Positions 1-7,278 of a DNA stretch of 11,856 nt are shown here, one piece after another. Source of the DNA: Candidatus Elarobacter sp. (GTDB lineage: Bacteria > Vulcanimicrobiota > Vulcanimicrobiia > Vulcanimicrobiales > Vulcanimicrobiaceae); assembly GCA_030150085.1 (NCBI GenBank), contig JASLGJ010000454.1, forward strand, positions 1 through 11,856. The letters are read 5' to 3'. The notes under the pieces were generated by a model. The model made no database searches and was not told the DNA's origin. It saw nothing but the letters and a program-made list of their open reading frames with translations. Made by a program: the position numbers and the translations under genes. Each line of letters begins with the position of its first letter. Positions within the stretch are counted from its first letter, which is position 1.

Positions 1-169
1 CGTCGGCCCCGCGCCCCACGATCACCGGCCGCAGCAGGTCGTCCGACTTGAGCCACAGGCGCCGCCCGGCGTAGCCCGCGCCCCCCGCGATCAGCACCGC
101 CGCCAGCGCGAGACCGACGGCGGCTCGGCCGAAGGCCGAACGCGAAGGATTCGCCTTCGGCGAATCCAC
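1..169 (-). CDS. Membrane-anchored protein, N-terminal fragment (runs off left edge)
   Basis: An open frame starts at a GTG whose first base is the last base of the LCP stop codon (TAG/GTG sharing G169) and stays open to the edge, giving 56 codons. Residues 1-13 are polar and residues about 14-34 (AAVGLALAAVLIAGGAGYA core) form one hydrophobic segment followed by Arg-Arg, so this looks like an N-in membrane anchor or uncleaved signal. The visible remainder, which includes LWLKSDDLLRPVIVGRGAD, is not enough to name a family. The one-base overlap and shared strand argue for translational coupling to the LCP gene, which suggests but does not prove a cell-envelope role. Codons 2-9 are made of a perfect inverted repeat (147-167), which is odd for a coding start. 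The start could instead lie further downstream, outside the palindrome. Confidence 0.6.
   Translation of the reverse strand, partial: MDSPKANPSRSAFGRAAVGLALAAVLIAGGAGYAGRRLWLKSDDLLRPVIVGRGAD
147..167. repeat. Perfect 9-bp inverted repeat with 3-nt loop at a gene start
   Basis: The arms GGATTCGCC (147-155) and GGCGAATCC (159-167) are exact reverse complements around a TTC loop. Eight bases to the left, 125-139 holds a second small palindrome, TCGGCC-GAA-GGCCGA, with the same GAA/TTC-type loop. Both lie just past the LCP stop codon and inside the first codons of the next open frame. No T-run follows on the minus strand, so a classical intrinsic terminator is not supported. A dispersed palindromic repeat or an mRNA structure that modulates initiation are the alternatives. 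Confidence 0.7.
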
Positions 170-1617
170 TAGCGATGGAGCGGGGCCGCGGACGAGGTCG
201 GGCCGACCTTCGGGGCGGCCGCGGCGGCTTGGCCGAAGTCCTTGCCGACGATCACCGTCACCACCGGGCGCGGGCCCGGGGTGGTGTCGGTCGCCGGGAT
301 CACCGCCGCGCCGTCGAGGCCCAGGTCGCGCCGCACCCGCTCGCCCACGAAGGGCACCTTGGCCGCGGGCCGGATCTGGGTCGCGTCGTAGCTGAAGGCG
401 TCGGCGTTGCCGATCGAGTCGATCACGTAGCCGGCCTTCTGCAGCTTGGCCGCCGCACTGCCGGCCAGGCCGGGCTCGCCGCTTCCGTTCTCCACCACCA
501 GGTGGACCGTGGCGGGCTTGATCGCGGCCAGGGCGCTGGCCGGCGGGGGCGTGACGTTGCCGTACGCGCCGAGCAGGTCGCCGACCAGCTTGGCCTTGAC
601 GCGCTCGTCGGGGATCACGACCTCGCCCCCGTCGGCGGCAGTCTTGGTGTCGACGTAGGGGATCGTGTCGGCGTGGCTGAGGTCGGCGATGTTCGCGTCC
701 TTGAAGGCCCAGCCCAGCGACTTGAGCTCGTCGACGCTGAGGTTGGTCTCGACGTCGCGCTTGAACACGCCGATGAGCGCGCCGATGTGCGCCAGGTCGT
801 TGAACTTGTCGTTCTTGAGCTTTTGCACGACCAGGTGGATGACTTGCTGCTGGCGCTTGCTGCGGCAGGGGTCGCTGCACGCGTCGTGGCGGAAGCGCGC
901 GTAGCCCTGCGCGTCCTCGCCGTTCATGTGCACCAGGCCCGGCTTGAAGTGGATGTGCAGGTGGCCCCAGCTGTCGTCGTAGTCCATCTTCTCGGTGACC
1001 GGGACGTCGATGCCGCCGATCGCGTTGACGAAGTCCTTGACCGCGTTGATCTTGACCACGACGTAGCGGTCGAAATGGCGCCCTTGCGCGTTCGCCGGCA
1101 AGCCCAGGAAATCGCCGATCACGCGGTCGGCCAGCTTGACCCCGCCGTCCGAGTAGGCCTGGTTGATCTTGGTGTCCTTGCCGTTGTACACCGCCTCGGT
1201 GTCGCGCAGGACCGAAACCAGCTTCGCGCTCTTGCTCGGGAAGTCGACCCCCGCCGCCATGATGGTGTCGCTGCGCGCGCCGGTCGAGTACGGCTGGTCC
1301 TTGTCGTCGTAGCTGTAGTCGATGCCCAGCACCATGACGTAGATGCGGTCCTTGCCGAACGCCGCTTGCGGGGTCGGCACGTAGACCAGCGTCTTGACCA
1401 GCGCGTCGCTGAAGCTGGACTTGTCGTGCGACATCTTCAGCGCGACCAGGCCCAGCAGCACGCCCAGCAGCACCAGCACGCCGCCCAGCGCGATCGGCAG
1501 CACGGTCTTCCAGCGCGGCGGCTGGCCGTCCGACGGCGGCTGGGAACGGCGGCGGGGGCGCTCGCCGGGCGGACCGGGGGGCGGCTGGGGCGGGTCGGCG
1601 ACCACGTTGCGGCTCAC
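169..1617 (-). CDS. LCP (LytR-CpsA-Psr) family protein with LytR_C domain
   Basis: Predicted membrane-anchored LCP enzyme, 482 aa. The family transfers undecaprenyl-diphosphate-linked glycopolymers to the cell wall, acting outside the cytoplasmic membrane. Residues 1-37 are a Pro/Arg-rich cytoplasmic tail and about 38-61 a single transmembrane helix. The LCP core spans about 90-265, with VMVLGID (94-100), ARSDTI (114-119), SVLRDT (135-140, where most members have S-I/V-P-R-D-T) and YARFRHD (239-245). These supply the usual Asp/Arg phosphate- and metal-binding residues. Residues about 369-460 (VHLVVENGSG onward) match the LytR C-terminal domain. Pro/Ala/Thr linkers join the parts. An unusual CSDPC insert (C247, C251) follows the RFRHD motif. 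The start is GTG, overlapping the rimO stop by four bases (GTGA), so translation is probably coupled. The exact polymer substrate cannot be read from the sequence. Confidence 0.93.
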   Translation of the reverse strand: MSRNVVADPPQPPPGPPGERPRRRSQPPSDGQPPRWKTVLPIALGGVLVLLGVLLGLVALKMSHDKSSFSDALVKTLVYVPTPQAAFGKDRIYVMVLGIDYSYDDKDQPYSTGARSDTIMAAGVDFPSKSAKLVSVLRDTEAVYNGKDTKINQAYSDGGVKLADRVIGDFLGLPANAQGRHFDRYVVVKINAVKDFVNAIGGIDVPVTEKMDYDDSWGHLHIHFKPGLVHMNGEDAQGYARFRHDACSDPCRSKRQQQVIHLVVQKLKNDKFNDLAHIGALIGVFKRDVETNLSVDELKSLGWAFKDANIADLSHADTIPYVDTKTAADGGEVVIPDERVKAKLVGDLLGAYGNVTPPPASALAAIKPATVHLVVENGSGEPGLAGSAAAKLQKAGYVIDSIGNADAFSYDATQIRPAAKVPFVGERVRRDLGLDGAAVIPATDTTPGPRPVVTVIVGKDFGQAAAAAPKVGPTSSAAPLHR

Positions 1618-3005
1618 GCCGGCACCAGCGCGGGCACCATCGTCCCGTAGAAGTCGAACGCGGTGTGGCCGTCCAGCCGCACCTCGACGAAGCTCCCGAT
1701 CGCGGCCTCGCCGCTGAAGGCGATCCCGCCGTCGACGCCCGGGGCCTCGCCCTGCGAGCGCCCGACCAGCACCTCGCGCGCGCGCAGGCCGAGCGCGAGC
1801 GGATCGCTCTTGCTCAGCGTGCGGCGCTCCTCGACCAGCACCCGCACCGTCTCGCCGACCCGCCGCGCGCGGGCCCGCTCCGACGCCCGGCGCTGCGCGT
1901 CGCGCAGGCGCAGCAGGCGGCGCCGCTTCTCGCGCTCGGGCACCTGCTCGCCCAGCTCCGCGCCCGGCGTCCCGTCCTCACGCGAGTAGGTGAAGAACCC
2001 GACCCGGTCCAGCTCCGCGCGCTCGATCCACGCTTCGAGCTCGTCGACGTGCTCGGGGGTCTCGCCCGGGAAGCCGACGATGAAGGTCGAGCGCATGGTG
2101 ATGCCCGGCACGCGGCGCCGGAAGTCCTCGACGATCTCCAGGTAGCGCGCGCCGTTCGAGGGCCGCTTCATCCCGCGCAGCACCGGCACGGCCACGTGCT
2201 GGAGCGGCATGTCCATGTACTTGCAGACCTTGGGCAGCGTCGCCATCGCCTCGAGCAGCTCGCCGTCCACCGTGGCGGGATAGAGGTACAGCAGCCGGAT
2301 CCACTCCAGCCCGTCGATCTCGTGCAGCTGGTGCAGCAGCGCGGCGAGCCCGCCGCGCCGGAAGCCGCGGTCGCGGCCCCACATCGAGGTGTCCTGCGCG
2401 ATCAGGATCAGCTCTTTGGTGCCGCTCGCGGCCAGCGCGCGGGCCTCGGCCAGGATCGACTCGGCGCTGCGCGAGCGAAAGCCGCCGCGCAGCTGGGGGA
2501 TGATGCAGAACGTGCAGGGGTGATCGCAGCCTTCCGCGATCTTGAGGTACGCCGTGGCCGAGGGCGTGGTGATCAGGCGGGGCAGGAAATCGTGCTCGGG
2601 CTCGGCCTCGAAACCCAGCCGAACCGGCTTGCGGCCGGCGCGGGCGTCGTCGAGCAGGTCGACGATCGAGGCGTAGGCGCCGGTCCCGATCACCCCGTCG
2701 ATCTCGGGGATCAGCGCCTGCAGCTCGCTCCCGAAGCGCTGCGAGAGGCAGCCCGCGACGATGAGCTGCTGGCCCGCGCGCTTGCGCTCGGCGTGCTCGA
2801 GGATCGTCTCGGTCGACTCGGCCTTGGCCGGGTCGATGAAGGCGCAGGTGTTGATCACCACCGCGTCCGCCTCGTCCGCCTCGGGGACGAGGGTCCAGCC
2901 CGCCGCGCCCAGCTTGGCGATCATCACCTCGGAGTCGACGAGGTTCTTCGCGCAGCCCAGGCTGACGAACGAGACGGTGTTGGGGCGGTCGGCGGTTGCT
3001 GGCAT
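1614..3005 (-). CDS. rimO: Ribosomal protein S12 methylthiotransferase RimO
   Basis: Radical-SAM enzyme that adds a methylthio group to the beta carbon of the conserved Asp of ribosomal protein S12 in the cytoplasm; 463 aa, close to the family's usual 430-450. The N-terminal MTTase (UPF0004) domain has the three cysteines of the auxiliary 4Fe-4S cluster: C18 in SLGCAKN, C54 in INTCAFI and C86 in VAGCLSQ. The radical-SAM cluster motif CxxxCxxC is C160-C164-C167 in EGCDHPCTFCIIP. A TRAM domain fills about residues 390-460. The GCAKNLVDSE signature favours RimO over the tRNA enzyme MiaB, which usually has GCQMN at this place. The ATG sits 6 nt after the yajQ stop, and the ribosome-binding GGA overlaps that stop (TAGGA), so the genes are tightly linked. 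No missing key residue was seen. Confidence 0.96.
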   Translation of the reverse strand: MPATADRPNTVSFVSLGCAKNLVDSEVMIAKLGAAGWTLVPEADEADAVVINTCAFIDPAKAESTETILEHAERKRAGQQLIVAGCLSQRFGSELQALIPEIDGVIGTGAYASIVDLLDDARAGRKPVRLGFEAEPEHDFLPRLITTPSATAYLKIAEGCDHPCTFCIIPQLRGGFRSRSAESILAEARALAASGTKELILIAQDTSMWGRDRGFRRGGLAALLHQLHEIDGLEWIRLLYLYPATVDGELLEAMATLPKVCKYMDMPLQHVAVPVLRGMKRPSNGARYLEIVEDFRRRVPGITMRSTFIVGFPGETPEHVDELEAWIERAELDRVGFFTYSREDGTPGAELGEQVPEREKRRRLLRLRDAQRRASERARARRVGETVRVLVEERRTLSKSDPLALGLRAREVLVGRSQGEAPGVDGGIAFSGEAAIGSFVEVRLDGHTAFDFYGTMVPALVPA

Positions 3006-3011
3006 TCGTTC

Positions 3012-3506
3012 CTAACGGTAGTTGACGAACTGCAGAGGAAGCTCGTAATCCAGCCCTTTTAACAGTTGCTGGATCTTCTGCAGGTCGTCGCGCGACTTGC
3101 CCGAGACGCGGATCTGCTCGTCCTGGTACTGGGCCTGGACCTTGAGCTTGGCCGCTTTGATCGCGTCCATCAGGGGCTTGGACTTGTCCTTGGGGATCCC
3201 CGAGCGCAGGGCGATCTTCTTGCGCAGCGCGTTGCCCGAGGCAGCCTCGGGCTCGGCGCTCAGGTCGAGGGCCTTGATGTCGATCCCCCGCTTGACCGCC
3301 TTGGACTGGATGATGTCGATGACGTTGCGCAGCTTCAGGTCGTCGTCGGCGAGCACGGTGATGGTCTTGTCGTCGCTGTCGATCCTGGCCAGCGAGTTCT
3401 TGAAGTCGAAGCGGCCCGCGATCTCCTTGCGGGCCTGGTTGAGGGCGTTGTCGAGCTCCTGCGGATCGATCTTGGAGACGACGTCGAAGGATGCGTCCGA
3501 AGCCAT
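3012..3506 (-). CDS. yajQ: YajQ-family nucleotide-binding protein (UPF0234)
   Basis: Protein of 164 aa, the normal length for the YajQ/UPF0234 family, which folds as two RRM-like halves. The opening FDVVSKIDPQELDNALNQA, the internal RFDFKNS and the stretch LALRSGIPKDKSKPLMDAIKAAKLKVQAQ (split here by eye as IALRSGIPKDKSK and IKAAKLKVQAQ) are family hallmarks, as is the end LPLQFVNYR. Members bind nucleotides; some, such as the Xanthomonas homologue, bind cyclic di-GMP and act with transcription factors. Whether this one binds cyclic di-GMP cannot be judged from sequence. The ATG has AGGA 7 nt upstream. The gene follows rodZ by 15 bp and precedes rimO by 6 bp in what looks like one operon. No enzymatic residues are expected or seen. 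Confidence 0.95.
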   Translation of the reverse strand: MASDASFDVVSKIDPQELDNALNQARKEIAGRFDFKNSLARIDSDDKTITVLADDDLKLRNVIDIIQSKAVKRGIDIKALDLSAEPEAASGNALRKKIALRSGIPKDKSKPLMDAIKAAKLKVQAQYQDEQIRVSGKSRDDLQKIQQLLKGLDYELPLQFVNYR

Positions 3507-3521
3507 GCGGTGTTCCTGAGA

Positions 3522-4277
3522 CTAGAGGGAGTAGCGCTGCTCGACCACGTCGCCCGGCTTGCCCAGCGGTTTGGCGGCCGCGCCGTTGACCGAGACCGTC
3601 ACCCCGCCGGCGTTGCCGACCCGCAGGTCGGCGCTCTTGCCGGTGAACGACTTGCTGGTGCCGGCCGGGTAGATGCCTTCGAGCTTGGTCTGCCCGTCGA
3701 CCGCGACCCGCAGCCACGAGCGCTGCACGAGCCGGACCGCGAGGCGGTGCCGCGGCGCGGGCGTCGGCGAGCTGGTCGGGGCCGCCGAGGCGGGCGCCGG
3801 ACCGCCCGCGGGCGCCGGGGACTGCGACCCGCCCGGCGCGCTCGACGGTTGCACCGCGACCGGGACGGCGCCGGGCTGTTTGAGCGTGACGTACTCGTAG
3901 ATCACGTACCCCACCAGCACGAGCGCCACCAGCCCGGCGAGCATGGCCCAGGGCGAGGGGCCCGAGCGCTCCCGCGCGCCGGCCGGCGCGGCGGGCGCGG
4001 CGTGGCTGCTCGGCCGGGCGGCCGGGACGGCGTCGTTGAAGCGGGCGACCGCGGCTTCGCCGTCGAGGCCGAGGAACCGCGCGTAGGTGCGGATGAAACC
4101 GCGGACGTAGACCGGAGCACCGATCGACGTCCATTCCTCGTTCTCGATGGCGGCGAGATAGACCGAACGGATGTGGATCTGCTCGGCGACATCCGAGACC
4201 GAGAGCCCGCGCGCTTCTCGCGCGCTTCGGAACTCCTCCCCGAGCGCAGGCATCGCTCGCACCCTTGGCGGGCGCAT
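3522..4277 (-). CDS. rodZ: RodZ-like cell-shape protein (HTH_25 + DUF4115)
   Basis: Bitopic membrane protein of 251 aa with RodZ architecture. A cytoplasmic Cro/CI-type helix-turn-helix spans about 12-75 ([21 protein letters not shown] through [16 protein letters not shown]). A hydrophobic helix lies at about 110-131, followed by a Pro/Ala/Ser-rich linker (about 132-175) and a C-terminal DUF4115-like beta domain (about 178-251, containing [22 protein letters not shown]). In rod-shaped bacteria RodZ links MreB to the wall-elongation machinery; no MreB gene is in the window, so that role is inferred from the family. The ATG at 4277 is chosen because AGGAG lies 6 nt upstream. A longer frame from TTG at 4304 has no such site, and an in-frame ATG at 4253 is also possible. 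This is the first gene of the minus-strand operon yajQ-rimO-LCP. Confidence 0.9.
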   Translation of the reverse strand: MRPPRVRAMPALGEEFRSAREARGLSVSDVAEQIHIRSVYLAAIENEEWTSIGAPVYVRGFIRTYARFLGLDGEAAVARFNDAVPAARPSSHAAPAAPAGARERSGPSPWAMLAGLVALVLVGYVIYEYVTLKQPGAVPVAVQPSSAPGGSQSPAPAGGPAPASAAPTSSPTPAPRHRLAVRLVQRSWLRVAVDGQTKLEGIYPAGTSKSFTGKSADLRVGNAGGVTVSVNGAAAKPLGKPGDVVEQRYSL

Positions 4278-4327
4278 GGGGTTCTCCTGGTCGAACCTTC
4301 TCAATCTGTGATCGGTCTGAGTACGAG
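4278..4327. promoter_or_regulatory. Divergent intergenic region between rodZ and mnmA
   Basis: Only 50 bp separate the two divergent start codons, so promoters for both operons must overlap each other or reach into the coding regions. I see no convincing -35/-10 pair for either direction. The mnmA start has only a weak GAG close to the ATG, so a short leader or leaderless transcript is possible. The regulatory role is inferred from gene orientation alone. Confidence 0.5.
4284..4288 (-). promoter_or_regulatory. Ribosome-binding site of rodZ-like gene
   Basis: AGGAG on the minus strand lies 6 nt before ATG 4277-4275. It fixes that ATG as the likely start rather than the upstream TTG. It sits between short GGTTC/GAACC arms (4280-4284 and 4293-4297), which could form a weak hairpin around it. 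Confidence 0.75.
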
Positions 4328-5407
4328 ATGAGCGAGCGAACGCGCGTCGTCGCGGCGATGAGCGGCGGCGTCGATTCGGCGGTGGCGGCGGGCCTGCTGG
4401 CGGAAGCCGGCTACCACGTCGTCGGCGTGACGATGAAGATGTACGCGCCCACGAAGCCGGCCCATGCCAAGTCGTGCTGCGGCGCGGACGACTTCGACGA
4501 CGCGCGCCGCAGCGCGGCCGCGCTGGGGATCCCGCACTACGTGCTCGACGTCGAGGAGACGTTCCGGCGCGGCGTGATCGAGCGCTTCGCCGCCGACTAC
4601 GCGCAGGGCCGCACGCCCAACCCCTGCGTGAGCTGCAACAACCACGTCAAGCTGGGCACCCTGCGGGCCTACGCCGACCGGCTCGGCGCGCGCTGGGTCG
4701 CGACCGGCCACTACGCCCGGCTCGAGCACGGCCCCGGCGGCCCGCGCCTGTTCCGCAGCCCCTCGCCCAAGGACCAGGCCTACGCGCTGGCCCAGCTCAC
4801 CCCGGCCCAGCTCGACCGGCTCCTCCTCCCGCTGGGCGCGCTGAGCAAGGACCAGACGCGGGCCCACGCCGCCCGGCTGGGCCTGCCGGTGGCCGAGAAG
4901 CGCGAGTCGCAGGACATCTGCTTCGTCGAGGGCGGCGACTACCGCGAGGTGCTGGCCGGCCTCGCGCCCGAGACGGCCCGCCCGGGCGCGATCGTCGGCA
5001 CGGCGGGCGAGCCGCTGGGCCGCCACGCTGGGATCGGCGGCTACACCGTCGGCCAGCGCCGCGGCCTGCCCGCCGCCGACGGCCCGCGCTACGTGACCCG
5101 CATCGACGCCGCGACGAACACGATCGTGATCGGGCGCGAGGACGAGCTCGCGGTCGACGGCCTGGTGGCCGACGAGCTGAACCTGCTGCGGCCGGAGCGC
5201 TTCGCCGCCGGTTCGCTGCCGGTGCTGGCCATGACCCGCTACCGCGCCCGGCCCGCCGCGGCCGAGGCCGCGGTCGAGCCCGACGGCACCTTGCGGCTGC
5301 GCTTCGCCGCCCCGCAGCGCGCGGTCTCGCCCGGCCAGCTCGTGGCCCTGCTCGACCTCGCCGGGGAAGAAGTGCTGGGCGCGGCCACCATCCGCCGCGC
5401 GGTCTAG
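4328..5407 (+). CDS. mnmA: tRNA-specific 2-thiouridylase MnmA
   Basis: ATP-dependent enzyme that makes 2-thiouridine at the wobble position (U34) of Lys, Glu and Gln tRNAs, taking sulfur from a persulfide relay. The protein is 359 aa, normal for the family. The PP-loop SGGVDS is at 12-17. The two catalytic cysteines are C103 (in NPCVSCN) and C198 (in [12 protein letters not shown]). GHYARL (127-132) and [10 protein letters not shown] (148-157) are family blocks, and a central domain plus C-terminal beta-barrel end in [10 protein letters not shown]. An additional CC pair (C50-C51) sits in [12 protein letters not shown], as seen in part of the family. I start at ATG 4328 because the frame further upstream would run over the rodZ start and adds no conserved residues. 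The gene is followed after 14 bp by a GNAT gene on the same strand. Confidence 0.96.
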   Translation: MSERTRVVAAMSGGVDSAVAAGLLAEAGYHVVGVTMKMYAPTKPAHAKSCCGADDFDDARRSAAALGIPHYVLDVEETFRRGVIERFAADYAQGRTPNPCVSCNNHVKLGTLRAYADRLGARWVATGHYARLEHGPGGPRLFRSPSPKDQAYALAQLTPAQLDRLLLPLGALSKDQTRAHAARLGLPVAEKRESQDICFVEGGDYREVLAGLAPETARPGAIVGTAGEPLGRHAGIGGYTVGQRRGLPAADGPRYVTRIDAATNTIVIGREDELAVDGLVADELNLLRPERFAAGSLPVLAMTRYRARPAAAEAAVEPDGTLRLRFAAPQRAVSPGQLVALLDLAGEEVLGAATIRRAV

Positions 5408-5409
5408 CG

Positions 5410-5416
5410 AAGGGAG
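5410..5416 (+). promoter_or_regulatory. Ribosome-binding site of GNAT gene
   Basis: AAGGGAG ends 5 nt before the GTG at 5422. It decides the start of the acetyltransferase, which has no ATG near its beginning. Confidence 0.7.
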
Positions 5417-5421
5417 CCCGG

Positions 5422-5922
5422 GTGCTCGACGATCGGAAAACGGCCGGGACGGTCCGCTTCGAGCCGCTCGCCCCGCCCTGGCGGGAGGCCTGGGGCGCCG
5501 CCTACGCCCGCTACGCGCGGGCGGTCGGCGAGGAGGCCGACGAGGCGGTCGCGGCCACGGTCTGGTCGTGGCTGCTGGCTCGCACCCACGGGGTCGAGGG
5601 GATCGCCGCCGCCCAGGGCGAGCGGCTGGTGGGCTTCGCCCACTTCCGGCCCTTTCCGCGCACCCTGGCCGGCAACCAGGCCGGCTACCTGGACGACCTG
5701 TGGGTCGAGGAGTCGCACCGCGGCAGCGGCCTGGCCGCGGCGCTGATCGAGCGCGTCGCGCGCACCGCGCGCGAGCGCGGCTGGAGCGAGCTGCGCTGGG
5801 TGGTCGAGCCCGAGAACGCGCGCGCCCAGCGGCTCTACGAGCGGATCGCGAGCGACTGGGGCCTGCGCACCTTCCGCATCCGCTTCGCGGGCTCGTCCGA
5901 GCGGGTGACCCGAACGGGCTGA
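5422..5922 (+). CDS. GNAT-family N-acetyltransferase
   Basis: Protein of 166 aa with one GNAT fold, which transfers an acyl group from a CoA thioester to an amine; the acceptor is unknown. Motif A is clear: YLDDLWVEESHRGSGLAAAL (89-108), with the pyrophosphate-binding R-G-S-G-L-A at 100-105. ELRWVVEPENARAQRLYERI then supplies motif B, including the Asn-Ala-Arg/Tyr signature near the acceptor site. The GTG start is chosen because AAGGGAG (5410-5416) ends 5 nt before it. The gene lies 14 bp after mnmA and is probably co-transcribed, though this does not show a shared function. It could modify a small molecule, a protein or a peptide antibiotic. Its end is followed at once by a strong hairpin. 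Confidence 0.88.
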   Translation: MLDDRKTAGTVRFEPLAPPWREAWGAAYARYARAVGEEADEAVAATVWSWLLARTHGVEGIAAAQGERLVGFAHFRPFPRTLAGNQAGYLDDLWVEESHRGSGLAAALIERVARTARERGWSELRWVVEPENARAQRLYERIASDWGLRTFRIRFAGSSERVTRTG

Positions 5923-5927
5923 AACGC

Positions 5928-5958
5928 GAACGGGGCTCCCACCCGCGGAGCCCCGTTC
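5928..5958. terminator. Shared hairpin terminator between convergent genes
   Basis: Perfect 12-bp arms, GAACGGGGCTCC (5928-5939) and GGAGCCCCGTTC (5947-5958), enclose a 7-nt loop. The stem begins 6 bp after the GNAT stop codon and lies between convergent transcription units, so it can serve both directions. Neither side has a long U-run; the minus-strand side continues with GCGTTTC. A second GC-only stem, GCCGGC (5977-5982) with GCCGGC (5988-5993), stands just after the lipoprotein stop and may add to termination of that unit. Confidence 0.75.
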
Positions 5959-6003
5959 CGGTTCAGCGGCGAGCGAGCCGGCCCGGCGCCGGCCGCGCGC
6001 GCT

Positions 6004-7278
6004 CTAGTGCCGCCGGGTCGTGGCCGCGCGCCGGTGCGCGCTGGTCGAGACCGTGCCGTCGGCGTTGAGGGTGTAGGTCACGATGGGCGAGAGGGTGACG
6101 TCCGCCCGCGCCGGCAGGGCCGGGGCCTGCGGATACGTCTGCCCGGTCGTGCCGTTGTACTGCAGCGCGTTGTGGTCGTAGTCGAACCCGATCAGGACCG
6201 CCTGGACCGGGTCGCCGGTCGTGACGCTCCCGCCCGAGCTGGTGTCGTTCATCGCCGCGGTGCAGATCGCCGGGCCGCCGCTGCGGCCCTTGGGGCCCAG
6301 CGTGTTGGGGATCGCCTGCGAGCCCGAGGCGGTGACCCAGAACGTGTACGGCACCGGCGAGCCGCCGTTGCAGTAGCTCAGGTCGACGAGCTGCACGTAG
6401 GCCCCGACCACCCCGGCCGGGAGGACGTAGGAGACCGCGCCCGAGCCGTCGCCGTTGAAGGTCACCACCGGGGTCGCCGCGGCCGGCAGCAGCGCGGTGC
6501 TGCTCAGGGTCGCGGCGGGCGCGGTGACGACCGGGAACCCGGCGGTCGGGATCGTGACCTGGAGGTTGTACTGGCCCGCGCCCGGGGTCACGCCCGCGAA
6601 GACGCTCAGCCCGAGCGAGATGCCCTTGATCGGGGTGCTGAAGCTGCCGTCCTGGGTGCCGCCGCCGTCGCGGTTGGGGTCGAACACCGGCGGCCCGCCG
6701 ACGGGCAGGAAGGTCGCGTCCGGCGTGGTGTCGTCGCCCGCGTAGAACGGCTGGTAGTAGGGGTTGTAGGAGTACGGGTTGCCCGAGCTGGTGTAGTTGC
6801 CCGGGAAGAACCCGTTCCCGAACACCCCGCCCGACGACCCGAGGGTCGTGGGCACGCCCTGGTTGGGATTGCTGGCCGTGGTCTGGGCGGTGCCGCCGAT
6901 GTAGTGCCCGGACACCTCGTCGGCGCTGGGGCCGGTGTCGGCGGTGGCCTGCGGGTCGCCCTGGTTGAACAGCCCGCTCGCGCCGCCGCCGTAGAAGCCG
7001 CTCGGCGCCGTCGCGGCGGGGAGGGTGAACGGACCGGTCAGCTTGGGGGTGTTGACCAGCACCGCGCTCGAGCCGTTGGCCTGGCGGTACGTCGCGACGA
7101 CGTTGAGCCCGGCCGTGCCGGCCACGTTGGCCGTGCCGACCGCGAACTGGAGCTTCCCGGCCGTGGCCGGGTTGACGGACGTCACGGGCGGCGGCCCGGT
7201 CTGGCCCGCGGTGCACGCGGACAGAGCGAGCGCGCCGGCGACGGCCCACAAGAGGGGTCTCTTCGACAAGACGTTCAC
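6004..7278 (-). CDS. Putative outer-membrane lipoprotein of unknown family
   Basis: A 424-aa exported protein that I do not recognise. The N-terminus is a lipoprotein signal: basic MNVLSKR, a hydrophobic stretch, then the lipobox LSAC with the lipidated Cys at 22. Thr at +2 would allow sorting to the outer membrane. The mature part is poor in charge and rich in Gly, Ala, Thr, Ser and Pro. About residues 90-215 form a low-complexity region with Gly-Tyr-Asn-Pro runs (for example SGNPYSYNPYYQPFYAG). After it come beta-rich segments with only two cysteines, C303 and C339, which could form a disulfide. The tail is basic (HRRAATTRRH). The GTG start is the base after the receptor stop codon (TAG then GTG, no gap), with a weak ribosome-binding site, so translational coupling is likely. 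By context it may be the surface or periplasmic partner of the receptor, which is inference only. Confidence 0.8.
   Translation of the reverse strand: MNVLSKRPLLWAVAGALALSACTAGQTGPPPVTSVNPATAGKLQFAVGTANVAGTAGLNVVATYRQANGSSAVLVNTPKLTGPFTLPAATAPSGFYGGGASGLFNQGDPQATADTGPSADEVSGHYIGGTAQTTASNPNQGVPTTLGSSGGVFGNGFFPGNYTSSGNPYSYNPYYQPFYAGDDTTPDATFLPVGGPPVFDPNRDGGGTQDGSFSTPIKGISLGLSVFAGVTPGAGQYNLQVTIPTAGFPVVTAPAATLSSTALLPAAATPVVTFNGDGSGAVSYVLPAGVVGAYVQLVDLSYCNGGSPVPYTFWVTASGSQAIPNTLGPKGRSGGPAICTAAMNDTSSGGSVTTGDPVQAVLIGFDYDHNALQYNGTTGQTYPQAPALPARADVTLSPIVTYTLNADGTVSTSAHRRAATTRRH

Noticed and set aside
175..3062. Long plus-strand open frames (175-1650 and 1665-3062) opposite the LCP and rimO genes.
   Set aside because: These are GC-driven shadows; their translations are low-complexity and the opposite strand carries complete, motif-bearing proteins.
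1978..4134. A 718-codon minus-strand open frame spanning rimO, yajQ and rodZ.
   Set aside because: It is Arg/Ala/Gly/Pro-rich, crosses three recognised genes in another frame, and shows no motif of its own.
4265..4327. An upstream extension of mnmA to an ATG at 4265.
   Set aside because: It would overlap the rodZ start on the other strand and add 21 residues with no family similarity before the conserved [17 protein letters not shown] start.
5977..5993. GC-only palindrome considered as a regulatory operator.
   Set aside because: It lies between convergent gene ends, where no promoter is expected; it is better read as part of the termination region.
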